Assembly: GCA_025201365.1 (NCBI GenBank)
Contig: JAIXMF010000054.1
Coordinates: forward strand, 1 to 53,231
Direction of reading: 5' to 3'
Length of the DNA: 53,231 bases
From: Syncephalis plumigaleata
Taxonomy: Eukaryota > Zoopagomycota > Zoopagomycetes > Zoopagales > Piptocephalidaceae
The position numbers were made by a program, and so were the translations under genes. The first letter of the stretch is position 1, and every line of letters begins with the position of its first letter. This document shows, piece after piece, positions 11,180 to 20,463 of this stretch. The notes under the pieces were generated by a model that was not told the origin of the DNA, made no database searches, and saw only the letters and a program-made list of their open reading frames with translations.

Positions 11180-11813
11180 GATAAATGACAGATATCTCGT
11201 GGTATAACCTTGTAATCGTAAGCAAGTAAGCAAGTATCGTTAGGCGAGCGTAGTAGAAAGTAATGGAGGCAAGGATATATATTATGTGGAAATATTACTT
11301 GGAAATATCCTATGTATTTATAATGACTGCCTACTCAATGACCCATGTATTTCCAAGTTGAATTTGTTTTGTAGCAGCATGATGCTACCATTCCTCTGTT
11401 ACACCGTGCCATGTGGTTATTACCAGTATACAGCGAATTTATGTAAAGTACCCTTCACGTACTCGCCTTTCATCGTTTTAGCGAGTTTCAATGACTCGGA
11501 CGACTACTAAGGTTCTCCTTCAGCAACTTCGTGTATTCATTTTACTTGCGATTCAGTATAGATAACTCCAATATCCATTATCAAACACAGTTGATTAGTC
11601 ATTCATTATATTCGAATCCTCATCTTTTATCAATAAAAATATCTTACTCATGTCCAATACAAAGAGAACTGGAAAAGCCATCAAATCTAACCTTATCACA
11701 CCATCGTCCATCTATTGGAGTTCTAGAACTTAATTGGGAATAGCAAAATAAATACCCTAATGGAATGGTGTACCCATTTAGGAATGTGAGCATGCAAACG
11801 TATAACAATAGCA
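11180..11813. other. Gene-poor interval at the edge of the repeat island
   Basis: The stretch contains two unremarkable plus-strand frames (11286-11510 and 11531-11743) without coding character or family signal. It includes the likely promoter of the secreted-protein gene. No element boundary could be defined. Confidence 0.4.
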
Positions 11814-12180
11814 TCACGAATCAATCATTACCTGTTGCATTGTTTCTTCATTCCTTGAACGTTTAGGGGTAACAATACCACGTTGAAATCTCATTATTTG
11901 ATTAGATGCACACATCAGAATTGTAACGATGACATGAATGGTAAAGGATTCGATTATCATGTATGGAATCGGGATATGGCAGCATGTCTGAGTTTTATTC
12001 AGATTATTCTCAGTCTTCGCAATGAAATGGTGCTCCAGCACAATTACATCAAAGTGCCATTACTTCTAAACGTTCAAGAAATGAAGGACAAGGACAACAA
12101 TAAACAACTTATCCGTGATGGTTATTGCTTTCACCTCTAGATACGTAAGTTTTATTATCATAGCTATTATTTATTAATAA
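11814..12180 (+). repeat. Decayed copy (A) of a dispersed gene-like repeat
   Basis: Positions about 11940-12180 resemble two other segments: 39620-39920 read on the minus strand and 40320-40600 read on the plus strand. Shared landmarks are a GTAAAGGATTCGA.TAT...TGGAATCGGG stretch (A and the minus-strand copy), a run of CAA/GAA-rich triplets around GTTCAAGAAA, and a terminal gtaagttt that looks like a splice donor. Within this copy, 11845-11867 is an inverted repeat of 12062-12084. One frame (11883-12140) is open for 85 residues, but the three copies do not keep a common frame, so this is treated as a decayed repeat and not a gene. Confidence 0.5.
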
Positions 12181-12226
12181 AAGCAAGAGTAACTGCGTCA
12201 ATCAGAAGGTATAGCCTTGTATGATA

Positions 12227-12352
12227 CTGAGTTTTCCAACCGAATAACACTGTTAGCCCTTAACATTTGCTGTTTATTAATAAATAGATTCGCACAATTA
12301 TTAACATCATTATCGTGTTGCTATTATTATTGAGTAGTTGAGGGAGATGTCA
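12227..12352. repeat. Stray terminus related to the 39545-40774 inverted-repeat element
   Basis: Read on the plus strand, this stretch matches the reverse complement of 40634-40774. It starts with a TTTTCCAACC tract like the element's TTTTTCCATCC terminus, continues through CTTAACATTTGCTG and TTATTAATAAATA, and ends at GTTGAGGGAGATG. It appears to be one end of a second, rearranged or decayed member of that family; the partner end was not found. Confidence 0.55.
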
Positions 12353-12464
12353 AACAGATAGCTTAGAGCAAGAGGAAGAGAACAAAGAGATAAATAAACG
12401 GCATAGAGATAGTATGGCAGAATAGCTGCTATAGGGAATGTGTATGCTAAGGTGAAAGATGAAG

Positions 12465-12745
12465 TAAGTGGAATGCGAATGACACGAAGAAGACACGTAT
12501 TACTGAGAAAGTAAATAGAAGAAAACTAGCATATAGTTAAGACGAAGTAGACGTGTGTTGTTTACTGACAAGTGGAATGTACTTGACACGAAGAAGGCAC
12601 TTACTGTTTAGTGGTAAGGGAAAAGCAGTTGGCACGAATAAGACAGTATGTGAAAGAAGTCAACGACAAGTGGAATGTAGTCAATACTAAGGATATGTGT
12701 ATTGTTTAATGACAAGTGGAATGTAGCTAACACTAAGAAGATAGC
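12465..12745 (+). repeat. Degenerate minisatellite
   Basis: A unit of the form GACAAGTGGAATGTA-n-GACACGAAGAAG recurs imperfectly at 12465, 12567, 12665 and 12711, with a weaker copy near 12620. Spacing is irregular, at about 46-100 bp. It looks like an old tandem array, or a decayed repeat-containing element, between the inverted-repeat terminus and the LINE fragment. Confidence 0.5.
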
Positions 12746-12806
12746 ATTGGTAAAGAAGTGAAGGGAAATAGCAATGAAATGAATACTTGGAAATGGATTA
12801 GTAAAT

Positions 12807-12966
12807 CGTACGCGAATGGCGAGTATATATGGCGATAAGCCAACTGATCACACAACCATCTTTTATATATGGCAATCCATACTTAAAGACATCATATACG
12901 CCAAACGCCGTACGGCAATTGTACAATCTTCTCTTCAATCCTTCTATCAAAAATGGCAATGGTTAT
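12807..12966 (+). mobile_element. LINE-like 3' fragment, left part (interrupted)
   Basis: From about 12807 the sequence matches 39229-39388 (ATGGCGAGTATATATGGCGA through CAATGGTTAT) with a few substitutions. The match stops exactly where the outer LTR retrotransposon begins and resumes at 24848. The encoded segment includes KPTDHTTIFYIWQSILKDII, part of the C-terminal region of a non-LTR reverse transcriptase ORF. No target-site duplication was found for this copy; homology starts abruptly at 12807, so it is 5'-truncated or was rearranged at the minisatellite side. Confidence 0.65.
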
Positions 12967-13265
12967 TGTCACGGCCCTATCTGGTAGGGGGCACGATAGG
13001 GGCCGGACAAGGGATTCCAGAAAGTGACGTGCAACAACCTCAGTTAGCTGCAGTGGCTCACTGTTGGAATGTATAGACAAATAAAACACTTTAACACGGT
13101 TAATACTTGTAAGACACTTGGAGCACAGTAGTGTAGAGATAAAAGATAGAATTGTTCGTCTTTATTAAAATTTGCTTTTGCGTTTGCTTTTTCTTCTCTC
13201 GACGCTGAACGTGCAGCTATCCTATTCTGGACCGCTAAGCCACGAGGTCAAGATATGGCGCCACA
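12967..13265 (-). repeat. 3' LTR of the outer element
   Basis: Identical by eye over 299 bp to 24549-24847, with TG...CA ends. A purine tract (GAAGAGGGAGTGA on the minus strand, 13266-13280) lies immediately upstream in element orientation and serves as the candidate plus-strand primer. The pol frame runs into this LTR, ending at 13222. Confidence 0.95.
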
Positions 13266-14348
13266 TCACTCCCTCTTCGAGTGTTGAGCGTCCCGCCAAC
13301 ATACTAGGTTGGTCTTCGCTAGATAATAATAAAGTGTTAGTTAATGATAATACTGAAACTGGCTCACTGGCCGTGGGGGATAATAATAAATGTTGTGGAC
13401 GAGAGTGTAAAGGAATAATTCGATCAGCGTGTGCGGGGAATGTCCTTTTTGTGTCGAGATCACATAGTCTGTAATTGACAGCTGACGTCTGCTCTACGAC
13501 TCGGAAGGGTCCACGTATACGTTCCTTCATCTTCTTTAATTTAGATCCTTTCAACAGCGTTTCTTCTAACCATACCAAATCACCCTCATTGAATGCTTCT
13601 CTTCTTCTTCCTTTGTTATAACGCGCTGATTGACGGCGTTGGGCGGCTTCGATCATGAGGCGAGCTCGTTCTCGTACATCATTCAACCGTAATTGTAAAT
13701 CCTTCACGTACTCTTCGTATTCTTCAGTTCGCTTATTGAATCGTGCTTTTGTCGCGGGCATGTTGTTAACAGCGACTTCTAATGGTTGAGTGGCTTCGCG
13801 GCCGTAGAGTAGGTTGAAGGGCGTCTGACCAGCAGACGATTGCGGTGTAGTGCGATAGGCGAACAACAGTAAAGGTAAGTACTTGTCCCAGTCGGTTTCG
13901 AAGTCGTTAGTGAACTTGGCAATCATTGAAGCTAGCGTATGATTGAAACGTTCAACGAGACCGTCAGTTTGTGGACGTCGTGCTGATGTAATTCGCTGAC
14001 GAATGCCTAGGCGGCGCGCGATTCCTGCTGTGAGACCAGACGTGAAGTTGGTACCTCCGTCTGTGAGGAGTACACGGGGCATTCCATGTCGAGCGATAAT
14101 GTTATTCATAAGGAACTTGACGGTAGTCTCGGCTGTAGCGTCCGGTATCGCAGCAGCTTCGATCCATCGAGTTGTGTAATCGCAACATACGGCAACATAC
14201 TTATTACCATACTCTGACTCAGTAAACGGTCCCATTAGGTCGATAGCGATAAAGTCGAACGGCTTCTCGGGTACCGGCAGAGACTGTAGCAAGCCAGAAC
14301 GCTGTGTGATGCGTCGTTGCTTCTGGCATCTCACACAAGTTGCTACAT
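13222..14348 (-). CDS. pol: Outer element pol, 3' segment (integrase core and C-terminus)
   Basis: This is the downstream part of the outer pol frame, separated from its upstream part by the inner element. It carries the second Cys pair of the integrase zinc finger (TCVRCQKQ, next to the junction) and the catalytic core: FDFIAIDLMGPF (first Asp), VLLTDGGTNFTSG (second Asp) and QTDGLVERFNHTL (Glu). A GPY/F-type module follows (KERIRGPFRVVEQ). No chromodomain follows. The frame is open to a stop inside the LTR. The gene is broken only by the insertion at 14349; no other lesion is visible. Confidence 0.9.
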
Positions 14349-14532
14349 TGCAACGCGGTAGCCCACGTTTACATTAATCCCAATTCGCGTTCCCATTTAA
14401 CTATCTGTACTACACAAAATCTTAATAAAAAGAGAGCTCCTCGCCACATTATGTGGGAGGGACACCTACGTTTTCACTTCAAAAACCCTAGCGGCAGTTA
14501 TCTTTATTCAGTGTGTGCTTATACTTGTTTCA
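14349..14532 (+). repeat. 5' LTR of the inner element
   Basis: 184 bp, identical by eye to 20280-20463, beginning TGCAACGCGG and ending TTGTTTCA. An AATAAAAAG stretch inside it could serve as a polyadenylation signal. The LTR is short for the family. Confidence 0.95.
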
Positions 14533-14533
14533 G

Positions 14534-14551
14534 TGGTAGCAACGGAGGATA
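14534..14551 (+). other. Primer-binding site of the inner element
   Basis: TGGTAGCAACGGAGG begins one base after the 5' LTR. TGGTAGC complements the 3' end of an initiator-methionine tRNA (GCUACCA), a common primer for fungal LTR elements. The match beyond the first seven or eight bases is imperfect without the host tRNA sequence. Confidence 0.65.
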
Positions 14552-14572
14552 CGCAACTTCAGTCTGCGTTAA

Positions 14573-16240
14573 ATGAGCACCAGATATCAATCAGCAAGGG
14601 AACGCAGAGCCAATCAGTCACAGCAGTACCAGCGGCAGGATTCAACAGAGAATCAATCGTCAGATAATACAGTTGTCGAGCAACAATCACCACCATCGTC
14701 AGACACAGAAGTTTACTACGACACAGAGGCAGAACTTACAGTTACATACGACTCGGAAGAAGAAAATACGGCTACGACACCCCCATTAACAGGCACTAGC
14801 ACGTACCGCGTCCCAAGTACACCATCATCAGAAGGATCAATCAACATCGACTTCCTCCCGGAGACTCACCGGGAATCAGACCTATCGCCTGCCCTAGATC
14901 AACGGCTATTAACAGCGTCATCACACACATCATCACCAGTACCGCGCTCGTCGTCATCGCAATCGAACAACACCGAAATAGTAGACACGAACATGGGAGA
15001 CCCAGTAGATATTCGTGACCTCATCCGCAACCTTATGCAGGAAGCACTACAGGATATGCGTGCAACCATCGCCCACGACATGCAAACGGAGTTACAACCT
15101 ATACAACAACAGTTAAACGACGTCACAAACCCTAATGCGGCGACACACGCAACAACCGTCGATCCCGCAACACCACAACCAATCAATCACGACGCGTTAG
15201 TCGCCGCTATCACGGCAGCAGTCAATGCTAGTAATCACGGACGTTTAGCCGGTGGCCACCGCGACTTGTGGTTATCGCCGAAGGCACCGGAATATCAAGG
15301 CCGCGACAGTGAGGTACCCTTCAATATATGGTGCAGGATGATATCGGACGAGGTCAGAATGTACGCCGATTGGACAGAGGAGCAGAAAGTGTGGGCAATC
15401 ACTCGACAATTGAAGGGTGAAGCCGCCACGTGGTATCAGTTCTATGCAGAACAGGCAGATGCCGGTCGCCCAGGTTACACGCCAATCACCACTTGGGAAC
15501 AGCTGCAAGCGGCGTTACGTAACCACTTCCATCCCAGGGAGCAAACACACGTGCTGCTAACTCGATTCGACAATCTCAGACAGGATCGGCGGCCACTATC
15601 CGCGTACCTCACGGAATTCCAACAGCTGGTGATGCAACTTCCGGAACTACCCGAGGAACTCAAGATACACCGTTTCCGCAGCGGACTATCCATATCCCGC
15701 TGGCAAACAGAGTTCAACATCCGCAATCCGACCACATTGAACGAAGCCATCGAATTCGCTATGTACCTGGATTCAACACGATCCAACAACAATAGCAACA
15801 ACAACAACCGCTATAGCCGACTCACCTACCAACCGCAACGCTCCGCCCAACCACTACAATACCGCGGACCGCAGCCGATGGAACTCGACGAGATGGCGTT
15901 TCAACCGGGGCCAAACGACTGTTTTAACTGTGGCCAGCCTGGTCACCGGCGTTTCGAGTGCACCAATCAGTCGAGGTGCTACAACTGTGGTCGTCACGGT
16001 CATACGACACGCAATTGTACGCAGAATCGACCCCACGCGCACCGAGCACCCCCAGCCAACCGTCCCGCCGCCACAATGACACCTCGTCAAGCCCCCATCG
16101 CACGGGCCGGCCAACGCGCAGCTCAGCCAGCCCATCGTCGCCCGCGGCTAAATAATGTTGAGTTCGGCGAAGGTGCGGTACCAACCGCCGACATCCACGA
16201 ATACGAAGCAGATGCGGAGGATTTTGCCGCCGACCAGTAA
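14573..16240 (+). CDS. gag: Inner element Gag
   Basis: 555 residues starting 40 bp after the 5' LTR. The first 150 residues are Ser/Thr/Glu-rich and probably disordered. A helical capsid-like region follows, with the retrotransposon-gag pattern ([20 protein letters not shown], then [20 protein letters not shown] and [20 protein letters not shown]). Two CCHC zinc knuckles come next ([14 protein letters not shown] and [14 protein letters not shown]), then a basic Pro/Ala-rich tail that suits nucleic-acid binding. The TAA at 16238-16240 ends the frame; pol lies in the -1 frame, open from 16162, giving a 79-nt overlap. Gag assembles the virus-like particle that packages element RNA. Confidence 0.93.
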   Translation: MSTRYQSARERRANQSQQYQRQDSTENQSSDNTVVEQQSPPSSDTEVYYDTEAELTVTYDSEEENTATTPPLTGTSTYRVPSTPSSEGSINIDFLPETHRESDLSPALDQRLLTASSHTSSPVPRSSSSQSNNTEIVDTNMGDPVDIRDLIRNLMQEALQDMRATIAHDMQTELQPIQQQLNDVTNPNAATHATTVDPATPQPINHDALVAAITAAVNASNHGRLAGGHRDLWLSPKAPEYQGRDSEVPFNIWCRMISDEVRMYADWTEEQKVWAITRQLKGEAATWYQFYAEQADAGRPGYTPITTWEQLQAALRNHFHPREQTHVLLTRFDNLRQDRRPLSAYLTEFQQLVMQLPELPEELKIHRFRSGLSISRWQTEFNIRNPTTLNEAIEFAMYLDSTRSNNNSNNNNRYSRLTYQPQRSAQPLQYRGPQPMELDEMAFQPGPNDCFNCGQPGHRRFECTNQSRCYNCGRHGHTTRNCTQNRPHAHRAPPANRPAATMTPRQAPIARAGQRAAQPAHRRPRLNNVEFGEGAVPTADIHEYEADAEDFAADQ

Positions 16241-19200
16241 ACACCGGCAGCTTACTGGTCCAAGCCCCCACCTTGCCGGACCCCCCTCTCCTCGCGATCT
16301 CTGCACTGCTGAATTGTAACACACATTCCGACCCCTCTACCCACACACATCCCCTCCTCACCCTGCCATGTACTATCAATGGCGTTCCGGCACGCGCGCT
16401 CGTAGACTGCGGTGCCACAAACAACTTCATAGATACACAGCTAGCCCGCCAATTCCCCTCTCAATTCATGCCTTACAATTCCAACGGTCCTAAAGTTCGG
16501 TTAGGAGACGGCTCGGTCCGTCCGGTTACTGGGTTTGCAAAGAATGTCACAGTTAATATTAAAGATATTATTTTAAACCTTGATTTTGAAATTATGTCAC
16601 TGGGACGATACGATGCAATACTAGGTATGCCGTGGCTGGCCAAACACGACCCAGATATCGACTGGAAGAATCGTGTGTTACGATGCCTCCGTCGTGGAAT
16701 ATCGGTAGTAGAAACTATACCGTCAGTGTTAGATGTTAAACTGTTGTCACCAAACGCGACGTTACCCACACGAGGTTCGAATCAAGCAGCTGGATACGAC
16801 CTCCACGCCGCCGAGGAAGTAACTATCCTACCCGGCCAATCGAAACTCGTATCCACAGGATTAGCAATGAAGCCACCCGAAGGGACATACATACGAATTG
16901 CTCCACGCTCTGGCATGGCGGTTAAGCACTCGGTCGACGTGCTAGCAGGCGTAGTTGATGCAGACTACCGTGGCGAAGTTAAAGGTGTTTTAATGAATCA
17001 CGGCAGCGACGAGGTACACATCCAGAGAGGCGAACGTTTCGCACAAATCATTTGTGAGGAGCACAAGTCTCCAACAGTACGTCAGGTAACGGAACTTGAC
17101 GATACGCAACGCGGCCAAGCCGGATTTGGATCCACCGGCGTTAGGAAGGCACTCGACCAACCAACTGCGACGGCAAAAGGAATCGAAAGTGAGACACCCG
17201 TGGAACTGCGAACGATCGACGGCGAACCGTTGGACCTAGTGGAAGACACTCCAATGTTACTGTTTATAACGGAGTCTACCCCGACGACACCGCGTAAAGC
17301 TAAGATGGCCGATGACGTAACGGGCGACATTATAGAAGAATACGCGGACGTGTTTCCAGACGATCTCCCAGCGGGACTACCACCTCATCGTACCGTTGAT
17401 TTCGCCATCGACATCATACCAGGATCAACACCACCATCGAAGCCACCTTATCGACTATCGCAGGACGAACTGGAGGAATTGAAGAAGCAGTTAGACGACC
17501 TACTGAGCAAAGGCTTCATCCAACCGAGCGTCTCACCTTACGGCGCGCCAGTGCTATTTGTGAAGAAGAAAGACGGTACTTCACGCATGTGTATCGACTA
17601 CCGTATGTTGAACGACATAACGATCAAGAACAAATATGCGTTGCCGTACATCGACGATCTGTTCCGACAACTACATGGCGCCAGGATATTCAGCAAGATC
17701 GACTTACGCTCCGGTTATCACCAAGTTAGGATCAAGGACGAACACGCGGAACGTACGGCTTTCCGTACCCGTTACGGCCACTACGAATTCCGCGTCCTAC
17801 CGTTCGGCCTTACTAACGCGCCGGCAACGTTCATGCGCCTAATGAATGACATACTGCGGCCGTTGCTCGATAAATGTTGCGTTGTATTCTTGGACGACAT
17901 ACTCATCTATAGTAAATCCGAGGAGGAACACCGTCAACACGTGCGACAGGTGTTGCAACTGCTGCGCGACAACCAATTATACGCCAAGCACAGCAAATGT
18001 ACATTTGGCGCGCAACAGGTAGAATTCCTCGGGCATATGGTCAGCGGCGAAGGTATTCACATGTGTCACGACAAGCTAGCCGCCATTCGCAACTGGCCAC
18101 CACTCAGCAACGTACACGACGTTCGCAGTTTCCTAGGCCTGACCGGTTACTACCGACACTTCATACGGAACTATTCCAAGATTGCACAACCTCTCACCAA
18201 CCTCACGAAAACCAATGTGCCATTCAACATGGAAGGAGGACCGACCGCAGCATTCGAAGAACTGAAACGGAGGATGATGGAAGCGCCAGTATTGATGATA
18301 CCCGACCCAAAGAAACACTTCATGGTTACGACGGACGCGTCAGACTTCGCGATAGGTGCCGTATTAGAACAGTCGGACGGAAAGAAGGCACGACCATGCG
18401 CGTACCTATCGCGCACGCTTACAACCGCAGAACGTAAGTGGCCAGTGTACGATAAGGAATTGTACGCCATTATGGAGGCGATCCGTGTCTGGGACGTCTG
18501 GCTAAAATGTGTGAAGTTCGACGTATACACGGACCACCAACCACTACGCTACCTTCGCAAGCAGACAAGTCTACCGAAACGACAGTCGGGTTATTTAGAC
18601 CTGTTAGCAGACTACGATTTTGACGTCCACTACAAACCCGGACGTAAGAACGTAGTAGCCGACGCATTGTCACGACAAGCGCCTCACAGGATGGAGCTAG
18701 CTAATGTGTCATCAGTGGTACCGGAAGGAGCATTGGTAGAGCGTATTCGAAAAGGCTATACATCGGATACGTTTTTCAGTACGCTAGCGGGAGTATTGAA
18801 CGGAGAGGAAACAACAACAACAACCAGAGACCGCAAGTGGAAACGGCAGTTCAGACGAGTAGACGAAGATGGATTAATATACGAAATGCGGTCAGCCAAT
18901 CCACGATTATGTATACCGAAAGTCGGCGACCTACGCGTGCAATTGATCCGCGAACATCACGACGCGCCGACAGCGGGGCACTATGGAGTAGAGCGCACAG
19001 TAGCACGATTGAAACGACTGTACTGGTGGCCCACACTCCGCGCGGATGTACAACGGTACGTGTTATCATGTGATAAGTGCCAACGGAACAAGTCACGTAA
19101 TCGACACCCAGCAGGCCTACTAAAACCGTTGACAGTACCGGAACAGCGTTGGCAGGAAGTATCGATGGACCTAATCGTTAAATTACCAGCAACAAAGCGG

Positions 19201-20292
19201 AATGTAGACGCCATATTTGTTGTAGTCGACCGACTGACAAAACGAGCCCACTTCATGGCTACCAAGACTAGTGCGTCAGCCCGCGACTTAGCTCGATTAT
19301 TCATCGACAACGTGTTCAAGCTACACGGCATGCCAACGCGTATTGTATCGGATCGCGACACGCGCTTCATGTCACAATTCTGGAAGTCAATGTTCGACAT
19401 ATTGGGCACGCAATTACGGCCATCATCTGCATATCACCCACAAACGGATGGCCAAACGGAACGCACGAACCGCACGTTGGAAACGATGATACGACACTAC
19501 GTCAACTTCGCACAGGATGATTGGGATGAATGGCTAACCGCATTAGAATTCGCATACAACGACGCGGAACAAGAATCGATTCGCATGTCGCCGTTCTACT
19601 GCGACACGGGACGCCACCCACGACGACCGGATGCGCTATCGCGCTCTTTCGACATACGAGGTGCAACAAACGTGGCGGAAACGGAGAATTTCGTAGGCAG
19701 AATGCGCGAAATCATCCTAGAAGCGCAAGCTGCAATGGCGGACGCCCAGGCCAAGCAAAAGTATTACGCCGACCAACATAGACGTGCCGAAGAATTCGAG
19801 AAAGACGATCGGGTATGGCTATCAGCAGAGAATATCAATACAGAAGCAAGTAAAGAACGACCAACACGCAAGTTCAACGCACTTTATTATGGACCGTTCA
19901 GAATCACAAAGAAGATCTCGACAGTATCGTACGAACTGGAACTGCCCGGAAACTGGCGCATTCATAACGTGTTCCACATATCCTTATTGAAGAAGTACGT
20001 ACCGGAACCGGAAGACATGCAAGGACGAGCGCCAAGTCGACCAGAACCGGAAATTGTCGATAACGAGGAGGAATACGAAGTAGAAGCAATATTAGAAACA
20101 CGTGGCACAGGACGAAAACAGCAATTTCTAGTCAAATGGAAAGGGTGGAGTTACGACGACGCCACCTGGCAAACGCGAGAAGACTTACGTAATGCGCCCG
20201 AAATCCTACGACAATTCGAACAAAGAAGAACAAGACGTAGCAGAAGAGTCGAGGTCGACTCTTTCAATAGGAGGGAAGGTGCAACGCGGTAG
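16162..20292 (+). CDS. pol: Inner element Pol: protease-dUTPase-RT-RNase H-integrase-chromodomain
   Basis: The frame opens after stops at 16153-16161, overlaps gag, and runs to 20292 inside the 3' LTR. It has no clear ATG start, so it is probably made as a Gag-Pol fusion. Residue numbers count from the TTG at 16273. The aspartic protease motif is [12 protein letters not shown] (about 43-54), with Cys where Ser/Thr is usual. The dUTPase (about 158-290) has all five motifs: [32 protein letters not shown] and [12 protein letters not shown] carries [11 protein letters not shown] (537 on), and RNase H begins near [14 protein letters not shown]. The integrase has an HHCC finger ([11 protein letters not shown]...CDKCQ), a DDE core and a GPF module ([10 protein letters not shown]). 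The chromodomain is [16 protein letters not shown]. It copies and integrates element DNA; the dUTPase would remove dUTP during reverse transcription. Confidence 0.95.
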   Translation, partial: VRRRCGTNRRHPRIRSRCGGFCRRPVNTGSLLVQAPTLPDPPLLAISALLNCNTHSDPSTHTHPLLTLPCTINGVPARALVDCGATNNFIDTQLARQFPSQFMPYNSNGPKVRLGDGSVRPVTGFAKNVTVNIKDIILNLDFEIMSLGRYDAILGMPWLAKHDPDIDWKNRVLRCLRRGISVVETIPSVLDVKLLSPNATLPTRGSNQAAGYDLHAAEEVTILPGQSKLVSTGLAMKPPEGTYIRIAPRSGMAVKHSVDVLAGVVDADYRGEVKGVLMNHGSDEVHIQRGERFAQIICEEHKSPTVRQVTELDDTQRGQAGFGSTGVRKALDQPTATAKGIESETPVELRTIDGEPLDLVEDTPMLLFITESTPTTPRKAKMADDVTGDIIEEYADVFPDDLPAGLPPHRTVDFAIDIIPGSTPPSKPPYRLSQDELEELKKQLDDLLSKGFIQPSVSPYGAPVLFVKKKDGTSRMCIDYRMLNDITIKNKYALPYIDDLFRQLHGARIFSKIDLRSGYHQVRIKDEHAERTAFRTRYGHYEFRVLPFGLTNAPATFMRLMNDILRPLLDKCCVVFLDDILIYSKSEEEHRQHVRQVLQLLRDNQLYAKHSKCTFGAQQVEFLGHMVSGEGIHMCHDKLAAIRNWPPLSNVHDVRSFLGLTGYYRHFIRNYSKIAQPLTNLTKTNVPFNMEGGPTAAFEELKRRMMEAPVLMIPDPKKHFMVTTDASDFAIGAVLEQSDGKKARPCAYLSRTLTTAERKWPVYDKELYAIMEAIRVWDVWLKCVKFDVYTDHQPLRYLRKQTSLPKRQSGYLDLLADYDFDVHYKPGRKNVVADALSRQAPHRMELANVSSVVPEGALVERIRKGYTSDTFFSTLAGVLNGEETTTTTRDRKWKRQFRRVDEDGLIYEMRSANPRLCIPKVGDLRVQLIREHHDAPTAGHYGVERTVARLKRLYWWPTLRADVQRYVLSCDKCQRNKSRNRHPAGLLKPLTVPEQRWQEVSMDLIVKLPATKRNVDAIFVVVDRLTKRAHFMATKTSASARDLARLFIDNVFKLHGMPTRIVSDRDTRFMSQFWKSMFDILGTQLRPSSAYHPQTDGQTERTNRTLETMIRHYVNFAQDDWDEWLTALEFAYNDAEQESIRMSPFYCDTGRHPRRPDALSRSFDIRGATNVAETENFVGRMREIILEAQAAMADAQAKQKYYADQHRRAEEFEKDDRVWLSAENINTEASKERPTRKFNALYYGPFRITKKISTVSYELELPGNWRIHNVFHISLLKKYVPEPEDMQGRAPSRPEPEIVDNEEEYEVEAILETRGTGRKQQFLVKWKGWSYDDATWQTREDLRNAPEILRQFEQRRTRRSRRVEVDSFNRREGATR
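20267..20279 (+). other. Polypurine tract of the inner element
   Basis: ATAGGAGGGAAGG abuts the 3' LTR and is the candidate primer for plus-strand synthesis. It lies inside the end of the pol frame. Confidence 0.75.
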
Positions 20293-20463
20293 CCCACGTT
20301 TACATTAATCCCAATTCGCGTTCCCATTTAACTATCTGTACTACACAAAATCTTAATAAAAAGAGAGCTCCTCGCCACATTATGTGGGAGGGACACCTAC
20401 GTTTTCACTTCAAAAACCCTAGCGGCAGTTATCTTTATTCAGTGTGTGCTTATACTTGTTTCA
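20280..20463 (+). repeat. 3' LTR of the inner element
   Basis: Second copy of the 184-bp LTR, followed by the target duplication TACAT. The last codons and the stop of pol lie in its first 13 bp. Confidence 0.95.

Larger units (their letters stand above)
14349..20463 (+). mobile_element. Inner Ty3/gypsy chromovirus with an embedded dUTPase domain
   Basis: A 6,115-bp element with 184-bp LTRs (14349-14532 and 20280-20463, identical by eye, TG...CA) and the target duplication TACAT (14344-14348 and 20464-20468). The order is LTR, primer-binding site, gag, pol (protease, dUTPase, RT, RNase H, integrase, chromodomain), polypurine tract, LTR. All frames are open, so it looks intact and young. It inserted into the zinc-finger part of the outer element's integrase, in the opposite orientation. 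The chromodomain places it among chromoviruses; the dUTPase between protease and RT is unusual. Confidence 0.96.

Noticed and set aside
11286-11743. Two plus-strand frames of 70-74 codons
   Set aside because: Atypical composition, no neighbouring splice sites giving longer products, no recognisable motif.
13172-13474. Plus-strand 100-codon frame with a signal-like start
   Set aside because: It lies across the outer LTR and antisense to the pol end; the hydrophobic start is the LTR's T-rich stretch.
16744-17142. dUTPase as a separate host gene interrupted by the element
   Set aside because: It is in frame with protease and RT inside one intact pol frame, with no stop, intron or flanking duplication.
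20126-20180. Chromodomain as a separate host chromatin gene
   Set aside because: It directly follows the GPF module in the same pol frame, the normal chromovirus arrangement.
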